Position numbers and translations under genes: made by a program | The notes under the pieces: model-generated | Told to the model about the DNA's origin: nothing | What the model saw: only the letters and a program-made list of their open reading frames with translations | Database searches by the model: none | From: Vibrio brasiliensis LMG 20546 | GTDB lineage: Bacteria > Pseudomonadota > Gammaproteobacteria > Enterobacterales > Vibrionaceae | Direction: 5' to 3' | Length of the DNA stretch: 64,000 nt | Assembly: GCF_000189255.1 (NCBI RefSeq) | Contig: NZ_AEVS01000077.1 | Span: 62,001-126,000 of the forward strand | Shown here: in pieces, positions 8,880 to 17,394 of the stretch | Layout: every line of letters begins with the position of its first letter | Position numbering within the stretch: position 1 is the first letter of the stretch

Positions 8880-8924
8880 TACCCAAGACTTCATTGCCGA
8901 TCCTATCGATTTGGAGCTTGGGTA
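8880..8924 (+). other. Intercistronic inverted repeat
   Basis: TACCCAAG and CTTGGGTA (8 bp arms, 29-nt loop) occupy the gap between the glycyl radical enzyme and its activase. It is probably an mRNA processing or stability stem that allows unequal expression of enzyme and activase. Confidence 0.45.
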
Positions 8925-8954
8925 TTGGTCTTTCTAACAAGGGATGAGGTTTAC

Positions 8955-9911
8955 GTGTCAGACCTAGCAACTGTTCTAAATGTGCAGCGATTCACTCTCC
9001 ATGACGGACCGGGTATTCGTACGGAGATTTTTCTTAAAGGGTGTCCACTTCGCTGTGACTGGTGTGGTAACCCAGAGAGCTTTAAGCGTTGGGTAGAGGT
9101 CGGGGTGTACAACAACAAATGTATCTCTACTGATCATTGTGGCTCGTGCTCAGAAGTGTGTCCCGATAATACTATGCTGCTCTATTCTGACGCAAAGCTG
9201 GCAGAGATTAATAGCCACCAGTGCACGGGCTGCCTCAACTGTGTGGAAGAGTGCCCATCGGAAGCGATCAAGCAGTGGGGGCAGTCGATGACAGTCGATG
9301 AATGTATGGAGCTAATCCTGAAGGATAAGGGCTTCTATCAACGTTCGGGAGGTGGGGTTACCGTTTCTGGCGGAGAGCCGCTGCTGCAAAGTAGTTTTGT
9401 TCTTGAGCTGTTTAAAGCATGCAAAAAAGAAGGCATTCACACCTGTCTGGAATCGAGTTTTTATGCCAACTGGAATCGTATCGAAAAGTTGATGCCCTAT
9501 ACGGATCTGTTCATTTCCGATATCAAACTGATGGACAGCAATGCGCACAAAACTTATACCGGTGTCGACAACCGCAAGATTCTACGTAACCTGACAGCGC
9601 TTGCGGATGCTGGCCATGATCTAATCTTAAGAATCCCGGTTATTCCAACGGTTAACGATAGCGATGAGAACATCAAAGCCAGTGCTGACTTTATCAAATC
9701 GCAACTACAAGGGCGGATTAAAGTACTGCAACTATTGAGCTTTATGCGTTTAGGTGAAGAGAAGTACCAGTCTCTCGGACTTGATTACAAAATGAAAGAT
9801 CTTAAGTTTGAGCGACACGCATTTCAGCAACGCGTCAGTCAAATCGCCGACTACTTTAATCAACGCGGAATATACTGCTGTGTAGGAACAAAACAACAAC
9901 AAGCAGCTTAA
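8955..9911 (+). CDS. Glycyl radical enzyme activating enzyme (radical SAM)
   Basis: A 318-aa radical SAM protein that installs the glycyl radical on the preceding enzyme. The SAM cluster ligands are Cys30, Cys34 and Cys37 in KGCPLRCDWC. Two further ferredoxin-like cysteine groups follow (the CGSCSEVCP region and CTGCLNCVEECP), as in activases of the dehydratase/lyase branch. VSGGEPLLQ is the usual glycine-rich SAM-binding segment. I prefer GTG 8955, which has GGATGAGG just upstream, over TTG 8925. The gene is co-oriented and 89 bp after its partner, which fixes its role. It needs anaerobic conditions, so this branch should work only without oxygen. Confidence 0.93.
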   Translation: MSDLATVLNVQRFTLHDGPGIRTEIFLKGCPLRCDWCGNPESFKRWVEVGVYNNKCISTDHCGSCSEVCPDNTMLLYSDAKLAEINSHQCTGCLNCVEECPSEAIKQWGQSMTVDECMELILKDKGFYQRSGGGVTVSGGEPLLQSSFVLELFKACKKEGIHTCLESSFYANWNRIEKLMPYTDLFISDIKLMDSNAHKTYTGVDNRKILRNLTALADAGHDLILRIPVIPTVNDSDENIKASADFIKSQLQGRIKVLQLLSFMRLGEEKYQSLGLDYKMKDLKFERHAFQQRVSQIADYFNQRGIYCCVGTKQQQAA

Positions 9912-9954
9912 AGTCGCGTCAGTAATTAAGAAGAAACATATAAGGGGTAACCAG

Positions 9955-11016
9955 GTGAAATTAAAGGTAGAAGATTGGGGTGAGGTAGAAGGGCAGGCGT
10001 TGCCTGTTAAGCTTTTCACGTTAGAAAACAGCCAAGGCATAACGCTACAAGTCACTAACTACGGGTGTATTGTTACCTCGTTAGCAGTTCCTGATCGGAA
10101 AGGTGACTGCGCCGATGTGGTACTGGGTTATGAAAGCCTAGAAAGATACCTGGCAGGGCACCCATTTTTTGGTGCGGTAGCGGGTCGCTTTGCTAACCGA
10201 ATTGGTGCTGGTCGGTATACATTAGACGGTAGTCAGTTTCAGCTAGAAACCAATGAGTTACCTACAGGGCAACACCTGCACGGCGGTAGTAAAGGGTTCG
10301 ATAAATATGTCTGGAATTTTGCGATTGAAGAGCAGCAAGAATATATCTACCTGCACTTTAGCCGTGTATCGCCTGATGGCGAGTCAGGATATGGCGGTAC
10401 GCTCAATGTGACCCATACCATAGGTCTGGACGAAAATGATCAGGTCCATTACAACTTTAAGGCCACGACAGACAAACCAACGGTCGTGAACTTATGTAAT
10501 CATAGTTACTACAATCTAGCTGGTCATGATTTAGGTACTGTCGACGGTCATGACCTGAAACTATTTGCTCAGTTCTACACCCCGGTAGATGAACACTCAA
10601 TACCAACAGGCGAAATTCGCAGTGTTGCAGGTACAGGTCTCGACTTTACCCAAACGACCCGCATTGGCGATAACAAGCACATGATGCCGCAAGGTGGTTT
10701 CGACCACAACATGGTACTTGATGGCTCTGAAACTGAAGGGGAATATCACTATGCAGCAGAGCTTTATGAGCCAAATAGTGGCCGTCTGATGACGGTGTTG
10801 ACCACGCAGCCAGGTGTGCAGTTTTACAATGGATTCAAATTGTCGAATAAACACTGGGTCGGCAGACATGGTGAACGTTATGAATCATGTTACGGAATGT
10901 GTTTAGAGACGCAGCATTTTCCTGATAGTCCAAATAAAGCCCACTTTCCTTCAACGCGATTAAATCCGGGCGAAGTGTATCAAGAGAAAACGATCCACCG
11001 CTTTACGATAAAGTAA
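9955..11016 (+). CDS. Aldose 1-epimerase (GalM fold), probable sulfoquinovose mutarotase
   Basis: A 353-aa GalM-family mutarotase. Conserved blocks include NYGCIVTSL, GAVAGRFANRIG, HLHGG, NLCNHSYYNLAGH (catalytic histidine region) and the C-terminal LNPGEVYQE with the presumed catalytic glutamate. GTG start with AAGGGG upstream. In a sulfoquinovose locus the expected job is to equilibrate SQ anomers after the retaining glycosidase releases alpha-SQ, as YihR does in E. coli. It is the last gene of the glycyl radical enzyme run and is followed by a terminator. Whether it prefers SQ to glucose or galactose is inferred from context only. Confidence 0.85.
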   Translation: MKLKVEDWGEVEGQALPVKLFTLENSQGITLQVTNYGCIVTSLAVPDRKGDCADVVLGYESLERYLAGHPFFGAVAGRFANRIGAGRYTLDGSQFQLETNELPTGQHLHGGSKGFDKYVWNFAIEEQQEYIYLHFSRVSPDGESGYGGTLNVTHTIGLDENDQVHYNFKATTDKPTVVNLCNHSYYNLAGHDLGTVDGHDLKLFAQFYTPVDEHSIPTGEIRSVAGTGLDFTQTTRIGDNKHMMPQGGFDHNMVLDGSETEGEYHYAAELYEPNSGRLMTVLTTQPGVQFYNGFKLSNKHWVGRHGERYESCYGMCLETQHFPDSPNKAHFPSTRLNPGEVYQEKTIHRFTIK

Positions 11017-11033
11017 TCACTGGCGTGTCTAAA

Positions 11034-11068
11034 AGCTTTGCTGATCGAAAGAGAGCGGAGCTTTTTTT
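11034..11068 (+). terminator. Rho-independent terminator
   Basis: AGCTTTGCT pairs with AGCGGAGCT (9 bp, two G-U) around an 11-nt loop, followed by seven T. It ends the glycyl radical enzyme-activase-mutarotase run. Confidence 0.8.
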
Positions 11069-11095
11069 GTTTGCTAAATAACTGCAGTAAAACTA

Positions 11096-11119
11096 AAACG
11101 GCTCCTTAAGGAGCCGTTT
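11096..11119 (-). terminator. Terminator for the yihV-deoR run
   Basis: Perfect inverted repeat AAACGGCTCC-ttaa-GGAGCCGTTT; leftward transcription then meets a T-rich tract. It lies just beyond the regulator's stop codon. Confidence 0.82.
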
Positions 11120-11141
11120 AAATAGATTATGCGGATATTAC

Positions 11142-11900
11142 TTACGAGCAAATCACCAATTCTGTTTCACCTTGCTTTGCTGCCGCTTCGATTGAAGGGC
11201 TCGGCTTAGTGTCGGTGAAGAAATAGGTCACATCTTTAATGTTCGCTAAGGTAATCGAGCCTTTGGGAATGAACTTGCTCGAGTCCATAGCGACTAAAAC
11301 ATGGCGCGCCGATTTCATTACCGTTTGGGTGATCATGGTTTCATTCAGATCATACTCAAGTAAGGTGCCATCAACATCCACGGATGCGGCACTGGTAATC
11401 AGATAATCAAAGCGGAAGTTAGAGATGAAATCCATCGCTTCTGTTCCAACAATACCGCCATTGAAGGCTTTCACCTTTCCACTAGGGATCAATACATCTA
11501 TAGACTTATTGGTATGCAAAACGCTTGCTACACGAAGGCTATTAGTAATGACCTGTAAATTGTTTTTCTTGGCTAGATGACTCGCTATGACTTCTGCGGT
11601 TGTCCCGATAGTGATGAACACTGTCGAGTTATCAGGAATCAAATCGGCAATCGCTTTGCCTATCGCATGCTTTTGCTCTGTGTCTGAAACCTGACGCACT
11701 TCATAATCAAGGTTAGTTTTGGTTGCTGGTGAGCTTGCGCCACCATGGTGACGAATCACTAAACGATCATTGCTGAGCTTCTTTATATCGCGGCGAATCG
11801 TCTGTGTAGAAACGTCTAGCATTTCTGCCAGCTCCTCTACACTGTAATAACCTTTGTCATTAACTAGCTGAATTAACTTATCTTGTCTGGGATTAGTCAC
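11142..11900 (-). CDS. DeoR-family transcriptional regulator of the sulfoquinovose locus
   Basis: A 252-aa regulator. The N-terminal winged helix-turn-helix is SVEELAEMLDVSTQTIRRDIKKL (about 19-41). The rest is a DeoR sugar-phosphate sensor domain with ITIGTTAEVIASHL and VTNSLRVASVL. It sits 18 bp after yihV on the same strand, as E. coli yihW (csqR) accompanies the yih genes. It is the most likely protein to bind the shared operator copies at 6147-6204 and 12888-12944, and so probably controls its own operon. The ligand is expected to be a sulfosugar or its phosphate. The family is certain; the operator assignment is inference. Confidence 0.88.
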   Translation of the reverse strand: MTNPRQDKLIQLVNDKGYYSVEELAEMLDVSTQTIRRDIKKLSNDRLVIRHHGGASSPATKTNLDYEVRQVSDTEQKHAIGKAIADLIPDNSTVFITIGTTAEVIASHLAKKNNLQVITNSLRVASVLHTNKSIDVLIPSGKVKAFNGGIVGTEAMDFISNFRFDYLITSAASVDVDGTLLEYDLNETMITQTVMKSARHVLVAMDSSKFIPKGSITLANIKDVTYFFTDTKPSPSIEAAAKQGETELVICS

Positions 11901-11918
11901 GTCAGTCCTTCGTTTTGT

Positions 11919-12806
11919 TTATTTTTGTAGTTTTTGATCCACTTCTATTCTAGTCGGGATTCCTTCTCGACCGCCTTTCTTAGTACATTTTAGCGCTGCA
12001 ACTGTGTTAGAGAAAACAATCGACTCGCGACTTTGTTTCGATTCTGCGACCGCGACCGCTAAAGCACCATGGAAAACATCGCCAGCACCCGTTGTATCAA
12101 CGACGTCTACCTTGATTACTGGCTCGTGACAGAGTTCGTCACCTTCGAGCCAGTAACAACCTTTAGAGCCTACAGTAACATAAACTTTGCCATCTGTTTG
12201 TTTTTTAGCGATTTTCAACCCTTCTACAGGATCGCTACAGCCAGTGAACTTCTCTAGTCCTGGCTCTGAAAATGCCACGTGATCAGCCAATTTTACCAGC
12301 TCATCAATTGGATCTGGTGCGATGTCTGCATCTAATACTGTCGGAATATTATGTCGTTTTGCCTGCTCTAAAGCGTACTTGGCACCTTCTGGCCAGCGAA
12401 CGTCGGTAAGAACAGTTTCATACTGTGAAAAGTCGATACTCTCAAGTTGCTTAGGGTCACGACTTAATGACTTATCTTGGTAATTAATGATCATTCGCTC
12501 ACCTTCGTCGTCAACCAACACTGCTGAAAAGGCTGAGGATGCTCCTTTGATATGTACCGCTTTGTCTACATTAACACCATAGCTTGCGAGTTCAGTCAGC
12601 ATGGTGTCAGCGACGCCATCTTGACCAACGCGGCCAATGAAGTCGACCCTGTGACCTAGTCGAGACACGGCGACAGCTGCTGTTGCCGCTGGGCCCCCGC
12701 CAACTTCATAGTAATCCTTCGCTACGTATTTACCACCTGTTGTTGGCAGATTCTCTACACGTTGGATTCGGTCTAAAACGGTAATTCCTACACATGCAAT
12801 TGTCAT
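11919..12806 (-). CDS. yihV: 6-deoxy-6-sulfofructose kinase, YihV-type (PfkB family)
   Basis: Phosphorylates sulfofructose to 6-deoxy-6-sulfofructose-1-phosphate. The 295-aa sequence tracks E. coli YihV closely, including the N-terminal VACVGIT-like start, EVGGGPAATAAVA (34-46), DFIGRVG, FSQYETVLTDVRW and the PfkB signature DTTGAGDVFHGALAVA, with catalytic base Asp243. It is transcribed leftwards with the DeoR gene from a promoter containing the second copy of the shared operator. The presence of this kinase means the aldolase acts on a phosphorylated substrate, so this is the sulfo-EMP scheme and not a transaldolase or transketolase scheme. Confidence 0.93.
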   Translation of the reverse strand: MTIACVGITVLDRIQRVENLPTTGGKYVAKDYYEVGGGPAATAAVAVSRLGHRVDFIGRVGQDGVADTMLTELASYGVNVDKAVHIKGASSAFSAVLVDDEGERMIINYQDKSLSRDPKQLESIDFSQYETVLTDVRWPEGAKYALEQAKRHNIPTVLDADIAPDPIDELVKLADHVAFSEPGLEKFTGCSDPVEGLKIAKKQTDGKVYVTVGSKGCYWLEGDELCHEPVIKVDVVDTTGAGDVFHGALAVAVAESKQSRESIVFSNTVAALKCTKKGGREGIPTRIEVDQKLQK

Positions 12807-12862
12807 AGTTGTTCTCTTTATCTCTACGTTATTGGGCTGCTGAGTAGCGAGCTAATAGTGTC

Positions 12863-12868
12863 AGTATA
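12863..12868 (-). promoter_or_regulatory. Predicted -10 box for yihV
   Basis: TATACT on the minus strand, 19 nt from the end of shared operator copy B, the same spacing as TATAAT at copy A. The predicted start is near 12856, about 50 nt before the yihV ATG. Confidence 0.55.
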
Positions 12869-12887
12869 TCCAAATTTGTACATTTGG

Positions 12888-12944
12888 CTGGGACAACAAT
12901 CACAAAACAACTCAAATGGACATAAAGCAACAAAATGTGACATT
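12888..12944 (-). promoter_or_regulatory. Shared sulfoquinovose-locus operator with CRP-like site (copy B)
   Basis: Reverse-oriented counterpart of the element at 6147-6204, with one gap. It contains TGTGA-N6-TCCCA on the minus strand (12889-12904), centred 40.5 bp from the predicted yihV start, and the same upstream TGTCACATTTTGTTG block. It lies between yihV and the divergent yihU, so it could control both. Confidence 0.65.
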
Positions 12945-13014
12945 TGTTACGGTCGAGATGGAAATTAATGTTTATATTGAATGCAACTTAACCACTAACG
13001 TGAAGGAAGAAAAA

Positions 13015-13908
13015 ATGTCGACGATTGGTTTTATTGGTCTAGGTCAAATGGGTACACCAATGGCTCTGAACCTAATCAAAGGTGGTCACACATTAAAAGT
13101 ATTTGATATCAACCAGACTGCTGTTGAACAGTTGGTAGAGCAGGGTGCAGCGGCAGCTGTGTCTCCGGCAGATGCCGCTTTAGATTCTGAGTTTGTAGTA
13201 ACCATGTTGCCAAATGGTGCGCTAGTTAAGAATGTGATTTTCGGCGAAGACGGTGTTACTTCTACCCTGGACAAAAACGCATTACTTATCGACATGTCGA
13301 CGATTCACCCGCTTGAAACTGATGCTCTAATTAAGGAGATGACGAACCAAGGCTTTTCAATGATGGAAGCTCCTGTTGGCCGCACCTCAGAACATGCGGT
13401 TAAAGGCGAACTACTGATCATGGCCGGCGGCACAAAAGAGCAAGTTGAACGCGCTCAGCCATTGTTTGACTGCATGGGCAATGAGACGGTTGACTGTGGC
13501 GGTGCGGGTAAAGGCATTCGGGTCAAAATTATCAATAACTACATGAGTATTGCGCTGAACGCTTTGTCTGCAGAGGCAGCTACGCTATCTGAGGCTATTG
13601 GTCTTGAGTGGGAAACGGCAATGAAAGTAATGAGCGGAACGCCTGCAGGCAAAGGGCATTTCACTACTACATGGCCGGGTAAAGTATTGTCTGGTGACTT
13701 GTCTCCGGTATTCATGATTGATCTTGCTCACAAAGATCTAGGTATTGCACTAGACCTTGCAAACCAGGTTAATGTTCCTATGCCATGCGGCGCTGCATCT
13801 CGTGAACTATACAGTATCGCTCGTGCAGCAGGTCGCGGACGCCAGGACTGGACTGCCGTGCTGGAGCAGCTACGTGTAACGTCTGGCTTAGACCCAAAAG
13901 TCGGTTAG
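13015..13908 (+). CDS. yihU: 3-sulfolactaldehyde reductase, YihU-type
   Basis: Reduces sulfolactaldehyde to 2,3-dihydroxypropanesulfonate (DHPS) with NADH. This 297-aa beta-hydroxyacid dehydrogenase follows E. coli Yih[11 protein letters not shown] at the Rossmann start, the substrate loop VGRTS (121-125), and catalytic Lys171 in [12 protein letters not shown], the same number as in E. coli. An upstream in-frame extension to 12916 is rejected because it translates the operator; ATG 13015 has AAGGAAG before it. It regenerates NAD during fermentation, and its product is the expected substrate of the glycyl radical enzyme. It is transcribed alone and is followed by a terminator. Confidence 0.94.
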   Translation: MSTIGFIGLGQMGTPMALNLIKGGHTLKVFDINQTAVEQLVEQGAAAAVSPADAALDSEFVVTMLPNGALVKNVIFGEDGVTSTLDKNALLIDMSTIHPLETDALIKEMTNQGFSMMEAPVGRTSEHAVKGELLIMAGGTKEQVERAQPLFDCMGNETVDCGGAGKGIRVKIINNYMSIALNALSAEAATLSEAIGLEWETAMKVMSGTPAGKGHFTTTWPGKVLSGDLSPVFMIDLAHKDLGIALDLANQVNVPMPCGAASRELYSIARAAGRGRQDWTAVLEQLRVTSGLDPKVG

Positions 13909-14447
13909 CTTGAAAATACACACAAGGGCAGCAATTTATTGATGTAAATTCAACAATATTTGACATTTTCATCATAAATTTTCGTTTTTAACCCTTTTGG
14001 GGTAGCTGCTCTTCCATCGAAAACCCTCTAGCCTTCTTTTGTTGTTGAATAAAGGAAGGCTTTTTATTCACTGTTCAATGCCGTCAATAGCTGATGCTAA
14101 ACAACTCGTCAGTTAGTTTATATTTACCTTAAAGATTACAGATACTTGTTGCGCTAAAGCGTTTTAGCTAACGAATCTTGCTTGATGGTAATTGATGGAA
14201 ACCTGTTCTAGATCAACACAATTTTTGCTCATTGCGTATGATGTTTGTACTCAGGTGTACGACATAATATCCAGTTATTATTTGTTATTGAGTGTTTTGT
14301 GATCGCGTGTACATTTGTGGTAATAAATGTCAATTAATGAACATGAAGTGTTATCTAGCTAACAGAAATTGACAAGTTCGATTGGTAACTTGTCTTTCAA
14401 CGAAGCAAAAGTCATTAAGACAAAATTCATATAAAGGAACAAAGATA
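13909..14447 (+). promoter_or_regulatory. Long intergenic region: terminator, then aldolase promoter region
   Basis: No gene is visible in these 539 bp. The first part holds the yihU terminator (14030-14065). The second part contains GAGTGTTTTGTGAT (14290-14303), resembling the CRP-proximal end of the shared operator, with TGTGA-N6-GTACA at 14298-14313. The match is weaker than at the other two copies and no good -10 follows at the same spacing, so regulation of the aldolase-TRAP operon from here is only suggested. Confidence 0.4.
14030..14065 (+). terminator. Rho-independent terminator after yihU
   Basis: AGCCTTCTTT pairs with AAAGGAAGGCT (one bulge) around an 11-nt loop and is followed by five T. 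Confidence 0.85.
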
Positions 14448-15308
14448 ATGCCTTACGTATCTGGTAAAACAATGATTCAAGAAGCGTGGAAAAACGGTTA
14501 CGCAATCGGCGCTTTTACCGCTCACAACCTTGAAACGATCAAAGCAGTATTACTCGCCGCAGAAGAAGAAAAGTCGCCAATCATGATCCAGATTGGCCAG
14601 AAAGCCATTAACGAAATGGGCATGAAGCCACTTCGTGACGCAGTCGATTCATTAATTCAGCATCATCAGATTACGGTCCCAATCTGTATTCACCTGGACC
14701 ACAGCCGCAAGTTCGAACAGTGTATGGAAGCTGCGACTAGAGACTTCCAATCGCTGATGTTTGATGGATCTGCACTACCGTTTGAAGAAAACATCCGCAT
14801 TACTAAAGCGGTGGTAGATGTAGCAAATGCACTTGGCTTAGGTGCCGAAGGTGAAATCGGTAAGATCGGTGGCACAGAAGACGATATCACTGTTGATGAA
14901 AAAGACGCGATGATCACCACTGTAGAAGAGGCTCTGGATTTCTCTGAACGCACAGGCGTGGACTACCTAGCGGTTTCTATTGGTACAGCACACGGTGTGT
15001 ACAAAACCACACCTGAACTGAAGTTTGACCGTCTATCTGAAATTAAAGAAGCGGTTAAAAAACCTATCGTACTGCACGGCGGCTCAGGTGTACCTGATGA
15101 TCAGGTGGTCGAAGCGGTTAAACGCGGCGTAGCCAAGATAAATGTAGATACTGAACTACGTCAGGGCTTTATCCACGGTGTTCAGGCGCATTGGAAAGAG
15201 AATGAAACGGACTACATTCTTGCTGATGTGATGAATACAGGTATTGCTTCTATGAAAGAAGTCGTACAGCACAAAATTCGCCTGTTTGGCTCAAACGGCA
15301 AAGCATAA
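14448..15308 (+). CDS. Class II aldolase, probable sulfofructose-1-phosphate aldolase (SqiA-like)
   Basis: A 286-aa zinc-dependent aldolase of the FbaA/KbaY/GatY fold. The proposed metal ligands are His85 (in IHLDHS), His181 (in GTAHGVY) and His209 (in VLHGGSG); Asp84 is the usual catalytic acid and Glu135 lies in GAEGEIG. It should split 6-deoxy-6-sulfofructose-1-phosphate into DHAP and sulfolactaldehyde. E. coli uses the class I enzyme YihT for this step; no YihT homologue is present here. Class II SFP aldolases are known from other sulfo-EMP loci. ATG 14448 has AAAGGA upstream; a TTG at 14382 is a spurious extension. It heads the aldolase-TRAP-EIIB-yihS operon. A tagatose or fructose bisphosphate role is possible but unlikely here. 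Confidence 0.85.
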   Translation: MPYVSGKTMIQEAWKNGYAIGAFTAHNLETIKAVLLAAEEEKSPIMIQIGQKAINEMGMKPLRDAVDSLIQHHQITVPICIHLDHSRKFEQCMEAATRDFQSLMFDGSALPFEENIRITKAVVDVANALGLGAEGEIGKIGGTEDDITVDEKDAMITTVEEALDFSERTGVDYLAVSIGTAHGVYKTTPELKFDRLSEIKEAVKKPIVLHGGSGVPDDQVVEAVKRGVAKINVDTELRQGFIHGVQAHWKENETDYILADVMNTGIASMKEVVQHKIRLFGSNGKA

Positions 15309-15336
15309 TAAAAACAACAACTAGGTTAACTACAGG

Positions 15337-15356
15337 GTGCCAGGCATCTGGCCCCT
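15337..15356 (+). other. Intercistronic hairpin
   Basis: GGTGCCAG-gcat-CTGGCCCC (one mismatch) lies between the aldolase and the TRAP small permease. No T-run follows directly; an mRNA stability or processing element is likely. Confidence 0.45.
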
Positions 15357-15386
15357 TTGACTCTCTAATCCAATAATGGTGATTCT

Positions 15387-16007
15387 ATGTTAAGAGCCAT
15401 CGAAAATGCGATAAACACGGTAACAACCCCTGTATCTAAGGTGTTGCGTCACGTAGCTGGCATTCTACTTCTGATAATGACGATTATCGTTGTTGCTCAA
15501 GTTTTGTTCCGTTATGTCCTCAATATTCCATTGAGCTGGACCGATGAAATGTCGCGATTTCTAATGATTTACATGACGTACCTGTGTCTGCCGTTTGTCT
15601 ACCTGACGGATAAAAACATTGCGATGACGTTTGTTACTGAAATCCTAGAAAAGAAAGCGCCACGACTTTTTTCGTTCTTAGCTTTACTGGCGCACATTTC
15701 GGCAATTTTAGTGTTTGCTGTATGGATTAAGTTTGGTTGGAACTTCTTCCAAACCGGATCTGTAATGGCAGATAGTCTACCTATCCCAATGTTCTACGTT
15801 TACATCATTCCACCTGTAATGATGGGTGTGACCATCCTGTATGCACTACAAAAATGCGTAGCGTCTATTCGTGGCGTACTGGGTGATTTTGAAGATGTAT
15901 CTCAAACAGCTAAGACAGCTGAATTGTTTGAAGCTCCTGCGGTTGAAGAAGCACCGGCAAAAGAGCCAAAGCAAACGCAGTCACTTGAACCAGAAGCTGC
16001 GGCTTAA
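15387..16007 (+). CDS. TRAP transporter small membrane subunit (DctQ family)
   Basis: A 206-aa DctQ-type subunit with four hydrophobic segments (about residues 24-45, 62-76, 92-112 and 134-152) and the typical ETLRR-like region replaced by SWTDEMSRFLMIYMTYL. The C-terminal 40 residues are an acidic, Glu/Ala/Pro-rich tail (EAPAVEEAPAKEPK) unusual for the family, probably cytoplasmic and disordered. With the DctM and DctP genes that follow it forms a sodium-coupled, binding-protein-dependent importer. The locus has no YihO/YihP permease, so the cargo is probably sulfoquinovose, SQ-glycerol or another sulfonate. Confidence 0.9.
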   Translation: MLRAIENAINTVTTPVSKVLRHVAGILLLIMTIIVVAQVLFRYVLNIPLSWTDEMSRFLMIYMTYLCLPFVYLTDKNIAMTFVTEILEKKAPRLFSFLALLAHISAILVFAVWIKFGWNFFQTGSVMADSLPIPMFYVYIIPPVMMGVTILYALQKCVASIRGVLGDFEDVSQTAKTAELFEAPAVEEAPAKEPKQTQSLEPEAAA

Positions 16008-16019
16008 GAGGGTGTTATA

Positions 16020-17309
16020 ATGGTTTCTCCAATTTTCTTACTCTACTTTCTAATTCTATTAATCATCGGTGTTCCAGTACTGTTCACACTGGGCCTGTCA
16101 CCTATGATTACTCTGTTCCAAAATGATCAGATGCTGTTCGCGAACATGCTGTACCAGCGTCTGTACTCGGGACTTGATAGCTTCCTGCTGTTAGCGCTAC
16201 CTTTCTTTATGCTTGCGGGTGAATGTATGACTGCGGGCGGTATTACTCCTCGCATCATCGCTTTCGCTCAGACTATGGTGCAGCACCTGCGCGGCGGTCT
16301 TGGTCATGTGGTTATTCTTGCAGCTACCATTTTTGGCGCTCTGACAGGCTCTGCTGTTGCGGCTACATCAGCGATTGGCGGCATGCTGATCCCTGAAATG
16401 AAAAAATACAAATACGATACGGGTTACTCAGCAGCATTAACTGCAGCAGCTACGGTTCTGGGTAACATCATTCCTCCGTCGGGCATCATGCTTATCTACG
16501 CTTTCGTAATGAACACCTCGGTAGCGGCAATGTTCCTGGCCGGTGTAACACCAGGCATCATCTTCTGTCTTGGTCTGATGGTAATGAACCACTTCCAGAT
16601 CCGTAAGTACCCAGATGTTCAGCCGATGGAACGAGCACCTGCAATGGAACGTAAGCAAGCATTTCGCTTGGCGATTCTTCCTTTGCTTACGCCAGTTATC
16701 ATTCTAGGTGGTATCTACGGCGGTATCTTTACTCCGACTGAAGCAGCCGCTGTTGCAGTAGCCTATGCGATTGCTGTCTCACTGTTCATCATCAAGGTGA
16801 CCAATACTAAAGCGACTTACGCTCTGTTCGCGAAAGTAGCTGTCAACGCAGCGTCAATCCTGATCATTGTGGCGGCAGCAAGTGGGTTTGCATCTCTGAT
16901 CAGCCTGTCTGGTGTGTCGAACATGGTTGCTGACATCATGAACGGTATTACGGACAACCCTTACTTACTGTTTGCAATCATCAACGTTCTGCTTTTCATC
17001 ATTGGTATGTTCCTCGATGCGGGCCCTGCGATTCTTATCTTCGCCCCAATCTTTGCACCAATCATGATTAACGCTGGCATCGATCCTGTTCACTTCGGTG
17101 TGGTGATGTGTGCAAACCTTTCTATCGGTCTAGCGACTCCGCCGATGGGATTGGTTCTGTTCGTGGCATCGGGGGTATCAAAGGTCTCTGTATCAGAAAT
17201 CTCAAGAAAGATTGTTCCATTCCTAATCGTTGAGGCAGCACTGATTTTCGTAATCTCGTTCTTCCCTCAATTGGTTATCGGTCTGCCACAGATGTTCGGC
17301 ATCATGTAA
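16020..17309 (+). CDS. TRAP transporter large membrane subunit (DctM family)
   Basis: A 429-aa, twelve-segment DctM permease, the translocating part of the TRAP importer. Characteristic stretches are ALPFFMLAGECMTAGG, GALTGSAVAATSAIGGMLIPEMKK, NIIPPSGIMLIYAF, GIFTPTEAAAVAVAY and LATPPMGLVLFVASG. It starts 12 bp after the DctQ stop, with GAGGGTG upstream of the ATG, and the two are surely co-translated. The order Q-M-P within an operon that ends in yihS supports sulfoquinovose-related cargo. Confidence 0.93.
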   Translation: MVSPIFLLYFLILLIIGVPVLFTLGLSPMITLFQNDQMLFANMLYQRLYSGLDSFLLLALPFFMLAGECMTAGGITPRIIAFAQTMVQHLRGGLGHVVILAATIFGALTGSAVAATSAIGGMLIPEMKKYKYDTGYSAALTAAATVLGNIIPPSGIMLIYAFVMNTSVAAMFLAGVTPGIIFCLGLMVMNHFQIRKYPDVQPMERAPAMERKQAFRLAILPLLTPVIILGGIYGGIFTPTEAAAVAVAYAIAVSLFIIKVTNTKATYALFAKVAVNAASILIIVAAASGFASLISLSGVSNMVADIMNGITDNPYLLFAIINVLLFIIGMFLDAGPAILIFAPIFAPIMINAGIDPVHFGVVMCANLSIGLATPPMGLVLFVASGVSKVSVSEISRKIVPFLIVEAALIFVISFFPQLVIGLPQMFGIM

Positions 17310-17331
17310 CCAGCAATATAAGACAAATTAC

Positions 17332-17364
17332 CAGCGGCATTTGGTTACCTCTCAGGTGCCGCTG
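17332..17364 (+). other. Stable hairpin between dctM and dctP
   Basis: CAGCGGCA and TGCCGCTG form a perfect 8-bp stem around a 17-nt loop. There is no U-tract. Its place just before the binding-protein gene fits a 5' protective stem that raises dctP mRNA over the permease genes. Confidence 0.5.
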
Positions 17365-17394
17365 TAGAAACTTCCCTACACAAGGTCAAAAATT

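Noticed and set aside
12916-13014. N-terminal extension of YihU
   Set aside because: It translates the operator DNA; YihU homologues begin at ATG 13015, which has AAGGAAG.
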